DNA of 64,000 nt from Bacillota bacterium (GTDB lineage Bacteria; Bacillota; Clostridia; Acetivibrionales; DTU013), in NCBI GenBank assembly GCA_023411575.1, contig JAEYOP010000022.1, positions 1 to 64,000 of the forward strand. Reading direction: 5' to 3'. Positions 58,864 to 64,000 of this stretch are shown piece by piece. The first letter of the stretch is position 1. Every line of letters begins with the position of its first letter. A program made the translations under genes and the position numbers. The notes below the pieces were generated by a model. It worked only from the letters and a program-made list of their open reading frames with translations, made no database searches and was not told the DNA's origin.

Positions 58864-60459
58864 ATGTCAGTTTGGTCACTTTTATTGACGTTGGTTCCGA
58901 TTGCACTTATTTTGTGCATGCTGATCATCTGGAAAAAACCGGCCGATATCAGTGGAATCGCAGGATGGTTGGTCATTTCGGTAATTGCTCTGCTCTTTTT
59001 CCAAACCAGTTTCGAAGTTGTTTTCCGGTCAACGATCGCAGGCTTGATCAAGTCCTTTGCGGTATCCCTCATAGTAGCCACCTCGTTGCTGCAGATGGCC
59101 TATATGGAGAAAACCGGCGCACTCAAGAGAATTATTATCTTTATCAAAACCATTGCCAGTGACAACAGGGCCGTACAGATCATGCTGATCAACATCGGCT
59201 TCGGCACCCTGATGGTATCGGTGGGCGCCACCCCGGTATCGCTGCTTCCTCCCATCCTCATCGCCATGGGCTATTCCACCTACGTGGCCATCGCCCTCCC
59301 CGCGATCGGATACGATTCCCTTTGTACCTACGCGCTCCTGGGCGCGCCCATCGTCGTCTTCGTCGACGTCGCCAACGGGTTCCTCGGCAAGGGCCATGAA
59401 ATCACCCTTTCCCAGGCTGGAAGCGTCTTCTTTATGTTCCTTCCCATCGTCTCTACCATGATCGGTTTCGCGATGCTTTGGATCGTCGGCAAGGGGAAGG
59501 CAATCAAGGAAGGTTGGCTGCCGTGCCTCATTACCGGCGTTGTTATCGGCATAGTAGCATACTTTACAAACCGGGTTGACAACCTTGTGACCATAACAGG
59601 TCTTCTGTGCGGTCTTGCGGTTATCATTGCAATGGCGCTTTATCTCAAGCTCACCGGCAAAAAGATCATCGACAAAAGCAAGCTGACGGACGAAGAAAGG
59701 GCGTACGAGAAGAAATATTCCCTCCTCAAGGCCCTGTCGCCCTGGCTGCTGCTGATCGGTGTGATCCTTATATTGAACCTTCCGAAGGAGATCTTCGATT
59801 ACCTTTACAAGACAATGACCCTGCCCATCGCCGGATTGTCGGCGGATGGCAAGCCCATTCTCACCAGGGCCCTGTGGAATGCCTATACCTGGATCTTTGT
59901 CAGTATCCTGCTTTCCATGATCTTTATCCGCCCGAAGGCGTCTGAAATCAAGGACACCCTCAAGGTCTGGTGGAAAAGGGCTCCAAGGCCCGTTTTCTCC
60001 GCGGCGATCTTCTTTGCCATCGGTGAAGTCATGAACATGTCCGGCTTCAGCATGGCGGAAGGAAAGCCCGTAACGGCAAGTATGGTCAAGGTGCTGGCCG
60101 ATTACTCCTCCCAGTTCTTCCAGAACGCATACGGAGCCATCGTTTCCTATATCGGCTTGTTCGGCGGATTCATCACGGGCAGCGAAGCTTCCACCATTGC
60201 CATGTTCGGCAAATACGTCATGACGACGGCGACGAACCTGAACCTCGGACTGATGGGCCTGATCATTGTAACAGCCGGTCTTGCTTTCGGCGGCGGCCTT
60301 GCCAGTGTTATTTCGCCGGCGAAGCTGCAGAATGCGGCGGCGTCCATTGACAAGCTCGGGGAAGAAAACCAGGTCATTCGGATCGCCTTTGTGTTCTCCC
60401 TGATCCTGACCACGGTGACTTCGATTTTTGTCGTAATCCTGCTGAATGTGCTCCATTAG
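58864..60459 (+). CDS. L-lactate permease (LctP) family transporter
   Basis: 531 residues with about 13 membrane helices. LctP-type features: N-terminal SVWSLLLTLVPIALILCMLI, the loop VGATPVSLLPPILIAMGYST, and the late GGFITGSEASTIAMFGKYV, the position of the lactate permease GSxTxSN-like motif. It likely imports lactate or another 2-hydroxy acid. Start 58864 is preferred over 58852 because of GGTAGGATGT spacing. Followed by its own terminator and then iorAB, so an aryl-lactate substrate is possible but not shown. Confidence 0.88.
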   Translation: MSVWSLLLTLVPIALILCMLIIWKKPADISGIAGWLVISVIALLFFQTSFEVVFRSTIAGLIKSFAVSLIVATSLLQMAYMEKTGALKRIIIFIKTIASDNRAVQIMLINIGFGTLMVSVGATPVSLLPPILIAMGYSTYVAIALPAIGYDSLCTYALLGAPIVVFVDVANGFLGKGHEITLSQAGSVFFMFLPIVSTMIGFAMLWIVGKGKAIKEGWLPCLITGVVIGIVAYFTNRVDNLVTITGLLCGLAVIIAMALYLKLTGKKIIDKSKLTDEERAYEKKYSLLKALSPWLLLIGVILILNLPKEIFDYLYKTMTLPIAGLSADGKPILTRALWNAYTWIFVSILLSMIFIRPKASEIKDTLKVWWKRAPRPVFSAAIFFAIGEVMNMSGFSMAEGKPVTASMVKVLADYSSQFFQNAYGAIVSYIGLFGGFITGSEASTIAMFGKYVMTTATNLNLGLMGLIIVTAGLAFGGGLASVISPAKLQNAAASIDKLGEENQVIRIAFVFSLILTTVTSIFVVILLNVLH

Positions 60460-60485
60460 TTTGCGGCAGGCATCGCTCGGATTCA

Positions 60486-60516
60486 AAAAGAGGGCTTCGG
60501 CCCTCTTTGTTTTTTC
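60486..60516 (+). terminator. rho-independent terminator after the permease gene
   Basis: AAAGAGGGC-TTCG-GCCCTCTTT, a perfect 9-bp stem with a stable tetraloop, followed by GTTTTTT. Confidence 0.9.
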
Positions 60517-60518
60517 AA

Positions 60519-60547
60519 TTTACAAAAACCGCATAACAGTTTAAAAT
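60519..60547 (+). promoter_or_regulatory. promoter of iorAB
   Basis: TTTACA, 17-base spacer, TAAAAT; 32 bases before the ATG at 60580. Confidence 0.6.
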
Positions 60548-60579
60548 AGAAGAAATGAATCACTCCAAGGAGAGAATGT

Positions 60580-62322
60580 ATGAAAAAACTGATGCTTGGC
60601 AACGAGGCGGTGGCCAGGGGCGCTTACGAAGCCGGAGTTACTGTTGCGGCGGCATACCCCGGGACGCCCAGTACGGAAATTACGGAGAATATCGCAAAAT
60701 ACGATGAAATATACAGCGAATGGTCGCCCAATGAAAAGGTGTCGCTGGAGGTCGCCATCGGCGCTTCCATTGCAGGCGCCAGGGCCATCTGCTCCATGAA
60801 GCACGTGGGCTTGAACGTGGCCGCGGACCCGCTGTTTACCGTTTCCTATACCGGCGTCAACGGCGGGCTTGTGGTCATGGTGGCGGACGATCCGGGCATG
60901 CACAGCTCCCAGAACGAGCAGGATTCCAGGTTCTACGCCCGTTCGTCGAAGGTGCCCATGCTGGAGCCGGCCAACAGCCAGGAGTGCCTGGAGTATGTCA
61001 AAGAAGCTTTTGAAATCAGCGAAAAGTACGACTGCCCGGTCATGGTCCGGCTTACCACCAGGATCGCCCATTCCCAGAGCGTGGTGGAAACCGGCGAGCG
61101 GTGCGGCTATGAATTGAAGCCCTATGTCAAGAATCCCGGAAAGTATGTTATGATGCCGGCCATGGCAAGGGGAAGGCATCTTGAAGTCGAAAAAAGGATG
61201 GCTGCCCTCAAGAACTTTGCAGAAGAGACCGGATTGAATTCGGTGGAATGGGGAAGCACAGAGGTCGGCGTAATCACCTCCGGCATCTCCTACCAGTATG
61301 CAAAGGAAGCTTTTGGCGAGGTTTCCTACCTTAAGCTCGGGATGGTTTATCCTCTTCCGGACAAACTTATTTCGGATTTTGCCTCCAAAGTCGGCAAGCT
61401 CTATATTATTGAAGAACTCGAACCCTTCTTCGAAAACCAGGTCCGGAAGCTCGGCATCCGGGTAATCGGCAAGGATGTGCTGCCCGTAACCGGGGAATAC
61501 TCTACATCACTCCTGAAGGAGAAGCTGTTCGGGATCACCGGAAGCAAGCACTACGATATCGACAATCAGTCTCCCATGAGGCCTCCGGTCATGTGCCCGG
61601 GCTGCCCGCACAGGGGAATGTTCCACGTGCTGAAGAAGCTGAAGCTCACCGTAAGCGGCGATATCGGCTGTTATACCCTTGGGGCGCTTTCGCCCACGGA
61701 ATCCATGGATGCGTGCGTGTGCATGGGCGCGAGCATCGGCATGGCCCACGGCATGGAAAAGGCGAGAGGCAGGGAATTCGGGAAAAAGACCGTTGCCATC
61801 CTCGGGGACTCCACCTTCATCCATTCCGGCATTACGGGCCTGATCGATATTGTTTACAACAAAGGCTGCTCCACCGTTATCATCCTGGACAATTCCATTA
61901 CCGGCATGACCGGCCACCAGCACAATCCGACGACGGGCTTCACCATCAAGGGCGAGCCCACCCGGCAGGTCAACCTCGAATTGCTGGCCAGGGCGGTCGG
62001 CATAGAGCGGGTGAGAATCGCCGATCCCTTCGATATCAAGGAGTTTGAGAAGGTAGTCGCGGAAGAAACCCAGGCGGACGAACCGTCCGTCATCATCTCC
62101 CAGAGGCCCTGCGCATTGCTCAAGAGCGTTCGCTTCGAGGGGCCGCAGGTCATTACGGAGAAATGCAAAAAGTGCAGGATGTGCATGAAGATCGGCTGTC
62201 CCGCCATTGTCGACAAGGGGGACCGGATCGTGATCAACAGCGCGCTTTGTGTCGGATGCAAGCTTTGCTCGAAGGTATGCAGCTTTAATGCTATTGAGAA
62301 GGCCGGTGATGGAAATGAGTAA
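60580..62322 (+). CDS. iorA: indolepyruvate ferredoxin oxidoreductase, alpha subunit
   Basis: 580 residues. It converts aryl pyruvates (indolepyruvate, phenylpyruvate, 4-hydroxyphenylpyruvate) and CoA to aryl-acetyl-CoA with ferredoxin. N-terminal pyrimidine-binding domain (LGNEAVARGAYEAGVTVAAAYPGTPST over two stretches), a TPP domain with CPGCPHRGMFH and ILGDSTFIHSGITGLIDI, and a C-terminal ferredoxin part with cysteine motifs CKKCRMCMKIGCPAIV and CVGCKLCSKVCSFNAI. It overlaps iorB by 8 bases. Confidence 0.95.
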   Translation: MKKLMLGNEAVARGAYEAGVTVAAAYPGTPSTEITENIAKYDEIYSEWSPNEKVSLEVAIGASIAGARAICSMKHVGLNVAADPLFTVSYTGVNGGLVVMVADDPGMHSSQNEQDSRFYARSSKVPMLEPANSQECLEYVKEAFEISEKYDCPVMVRLTTRIAHSQSVVETGERCGYELKPYVKNPGKYVMMPAMARGRHLEVEKRMAALKNFAEETGLNSVEWGSTEVGVITSGISYQYAKEAFGEVSYLKLGMVYPLPDKLISDFASKVGKLYIIEELEPFFENQVRKLGIRVIGKDVLPVTGEYSTSLLKEKLFGITGSKHYDIDNQSPMRPPVMCPGCPHRGMFHVLKKLKLTVSGDIGCYTLGALSPTESMDACVCMGASIGMAHGMEKARGREFGKKTVAILGDSTFIHSGITGLIDIVYNKGCSTVIILDNSITGMTGHQHNPTTGFTIKGEPTRQVNLELLARAVGIERVRIADPFDIKEFEKVVAEETQADEPSVIISQRPCALLKSVRFEGPQVITEKCKKCRMCMKIGCPAIVDKGDRIVINSALCVGCKLCSKVCSFNAIEKAGDGNE

Positions 62323-62887
62323 TCTGAATATAATGATTGTAGGCGTAGGAGGTCAGGGAACGCTTCTGGCCAGCAGGATACTGGGGAACGTGGCCCTGAA
62401 GAACGGGAACGACGTCAAGGTTTCCGAAGTGCACGGAATGTCCCAGAGGGGCGGCAGCGTCGTCACCTATGTGAAGATGGGCGAAAAAGTTTACTCGCCC
62501 CTGATTGAAAAAGGCGAGGCCGATATCATTATCGCCTTCGAAAAGCTGGAGGCCCTCCGCTGGATCGACTATTTAAAAGCCGGCGGGACGCTGGTGGTGA
62601 ACGATCAGGAGATCAATCCGATGCCCGTCATCATCGGCAAGGCGAAATACCCTGAAAGCATCCTGGAAAGGATGAAGGCCAGCGGAATAAACCTGCAGGC
62701 CATCGACGCCCTGAACATAGCGAAGGAATGCGGGAGCATCAGGGCAGTAAACGTCGTCCTGATCGGGCTGATGGCGAAAACCACGCAGATCGGCAAGGAC
62801 GTATGGCGGCAGGCGATGGAGGAAGTTATTCCGAAGAAGCTGCTGGAGATTAATTTAAAAGCGTTTGACGCCGGATACAACGGATAG
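62315..62887 (+). CDS. iorB: indolepyruvate ferredoxin oxidoreductase, beta subunit
   Basis: 190 residues from the ATG at 62315, the usual IorB length; it overlaps the end of iorA, indicating coupled translation. The gamma-type 2-oxoacid oxidoreductase domain begins LNIMIVGVGGQGTLLASRIL and has SEVHGMSQRGGSVVTYVKMG, a well conserved pair of segments. It binds the CoA moiety together with IorA. Confidence 0.94.
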   Translation: MSNLNIMIVGVGGQGTLLASRILGNVALKNGNDVKVSEVHGMSQRGGSVVTYVKMGEKVYSPLIEKGEADIIIAFEKLEALRWIDYLKAGGTLVVNDQEINPMPVIIGKAKYPESILERMKASGINLQAIDALNIAKECGSIRAVNVVLIGLMAKTTQIGKDVWRQAMEEVIPKKLLEINLKAFDAGYNG

Positions 62888-62966
62888 GAAACCGTTTCAA
62901 GGATAATCTGATTTTCAGCCTGTTTGCTTTTGCGTGGGGCGGGAGGGTGCCCGCAATCCCTGAAAG

Positions 62967-62986
62967 CTATTCCCGCGGGGGAATAG
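62967..62986. promoter_or_regulatory. 20-bp palindrome upstream of paaK
   Basis: CTATTCCC and GGGAATAG flank GCGG, 36 bases before the paaK ATG. It could be an operator or a small hairpin in the leader; no T tract follows, so termination is unlikely. Confidence 0.35.
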
Positions 62987-63022
62987 ATGGGCTTAGTATA
63001 AAGTCGAGGGAGGTCTCATCAA

Positions 63023-64000
63023 ATGAGTTACTGGAACCAGACATGCGAATGCATGCCCAGGGAGGAAATGAACAAGCTCCAGAGTGAGAGGCTGGTCAAT
63101 ACGGTAAAAAGGATTTACCACAATGTGCCGTTTTACCGGGAAAAGATGCAGAAAAAGGGAGTCGAGCCGGGGGACATAAAAGGGATCGAGGACCTTTCCA
63201 AGCTGCCTTTCACCTACAAGCAGGACCTGAGGGATACATATCCCTACGGGATGTTTGCGGTACCGATGAGCGAAATCATTCGAATCCACGCATCTTCCGG
63301 CACTACAGGCAGAAAAACCGTCGTAGGCTACACACGCAAGGACATCGATACATGGGCGGAAGTAATGGCAAGAACCCTTAGCAGCGCAGGCGCGACAAAG
63401 GATTCCATCATCCAAGTGGCGTACGGCTACGGCCTGTTTACGGGCGGCCTCGGAGCGCATTACGGCGCGGAGCGGGTAGGCGCTTCCGTTATCCCGATTT
63501 CAGGCGGAAATACCAAATTGCAGCTTCAGATCATGAAGGATTTCGGCACGACTCTGTTGGCCTGCACTCCGTCTTACGCCCTTTACATGGCGGAGGAGTT
63601 GGAGGAGGCGGGTATAAAGAAAGGCGACCTGAAGCTGAAGGCGGGCGTGTTCGGGGCGGAGCCCTGGTCTGCAAAGATGCGGGATGAAATCGAACAGCGC
63701 CTGGGAATCCTGGCGATCGATATCTATGGACTCAGCGAGGTCATCGGCCCCGGCGTTGCGACGGAATGTCCTTGCAAGTGCGGGCTGCATGTTCAGGAGG
63801 ACCATTTCATACCGGAGATCATCAACCCCGACACGGAGGAAGTACTGCCTCCGGGATCAAAGGGAGAGCTGGTATTTACCACGGTTACAAAGGAGGGCTT
63901 GCCGCTGCTGCGTTACCGGACGCGTGACATTTCCTCCCTGGAATACGGCAAGTGCGACTGCGGCAGGACTCTTGTCCGCATGAGCAAGGTGTCAGGACGT
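63023..64000 (+). CDS. paaK: phenylacetate-CoA ligase (partial, runs off the window)
   Basis: The frame is open from the ATG at 63023 (GAGGGAGG 9 bases upstream) to the last base, giving 326 residues of an enzyme that is normally about 430. Family marks: LVNTVKRIYHNVPFYREKM, the P-loop-like IRIHASSGTTGRKTVVGYT, YGYGLFTGGLGAHYGAE, GAEPWS and DIYGLSEVIGPGVATEC, then LRYRTRDIS. It links arylacetates to CoA with ATP. Behind iorAB it likely interconverts aryl-acetyl-CoA and free acid (ATP-yielding or activating direction unknown). Confidence 0.93.
   Translation, partial: MSYWNQTCECMPREEMNKLQSERLVNTVKRIYHNVPFYREKMQKKGVEPGDIKGIEDLSKLPFTYKQDLRDTYPYGMFAVPMSEIIRIHASSGTTGRKTVVGYTRKDIDTWAEVMARTLSSAGATKDSIIQVAYGYGLFTGGLGAHYGAERVGASVIPISGGNTKLQLQIMKDFGTTLLACTPSYALYMAEELEEAGIKKGDLKLKAGVFGAEPWSAKMRDEIEQRLGILAIDIYGLSEVIGPGVATECPCKCGLHVQEDHFIPEIINPDTEEVLPPGSKGELVFTTVTKEGLPLLRYRTRDISSLEYGKCDCGRTLVRMSKVSGR

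Noticed and set aside
59029..60486. Reverse-strand frame of 485 codons opposite the lactate permease
   Set aside because: The translation is a low-complexity, charged shadow of a membrane protein gene; the forward frame has clear helices and a ribosome binding site.

Overview
The window looks like a chromosomal segment of an endospore-forming, anaerobic Firmicute of class Clostridia with moderately high GC. Evidence: spore genes (a GerA/GerB/GerC germinant-receptor operon, SpoIIM, GerW/YtfJ, a tiny Gly/Cys-rich YjcZ-like protein), an IspH-ribosomal S1 fusion, strong AGGAGG ribosome binding sites, ferredoxin-linked 2-keto acid oxidation (IorAB), and housekeeping order (nudF-spoIIM-xerD-deoB-dacF; scpA-scpB-DUF2953-ytfJ; cmk-plsC-ispH/S1) typical of clostridia. 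There is no phage, no intact insertion sequence and no CRISPR array. The right edge cuts a phenylacetate-CoA ligase gene.

Layout. 1-9.7 kb: a LamG remnant, then an arabinoside-type uptake module (AraC regulator divergent from a lipoprotein sugar-binding protein, two permeases, a GH127 beta-L-arabinofuranosidase) followed by a chemoreceptor. 9.7-16.8 kb: a small membrane protein, a 3D-domain cell-wall protein, the gerKA-KB-KC operon with an extra 58-residue two-helix membrane protein that resembles a receptor D subunit, and a lipoprotein that seems to start at ATA. 16.8-22.5 kb: a more AT-rich stretch with an Lnt-like acyltransferase, a broken XRE regulator, an OpuC-type osmoprotectant ABC transporter with CBS domains, and a BusR-like GntR-RCK_C regulator, which together suggest cyclic di-AMP control of osmolyte uptake. 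22.6-35.6 kb: tRNA-Trp and housekeeping genes (proC, rnhA, nudF, spoIIM, xerD, deoB, dacF, M50 protease, trpS, scpAB, ytfJ, rluB, ytqB/mnmM).

35.7-39.3 kb: four genes for a soluble biotin-dependent carboxyltransferase (12S-like, epsilon-like small protein, biotin carrier, 5S-like), with no membrane pump subunit beside it. 39.4-52.5 kb: an uncharacterised reverse-strand gene, an FMN-dependent dehydrogenase, an RpiR regulator, a BaiN-like flavoprotein, a HutP-family protein, aroH, cmk, plsC, ispH-S1, cheR, dinB, a small patch with a truncated zinc-ribbon gene and an antisense gene encoding a duplicated domain, and a TetR-oxidoreductase pair with a perfect 29-bp palindromic operator. 52.5-58.7 kb: tRNA-Leu, a MITE-like palindrome, murD, an AI-2E-family exporter, an atypical ROK protein, tRNA-Tyr, tRNA-Phe and a beta-CASP ribonuclease. 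58.8-64 kb: an LctP-type permease, iorA, iorB and paaK, a set suited to aryl-pyruvate/arylacetate metabolism.

Most units look ordinary. The points most worth following are the candidate germination D subunit, the BusR/OpuC pair, the transcarboxylase cluster with a stand-alone epsilon-like protein, the duplicated-domain gene, the MITE-like palindrome, the shared hairpin upstream of two genes, and several proteins with altered signature residues. Functions are assigned by reading motifs; no database search was run.
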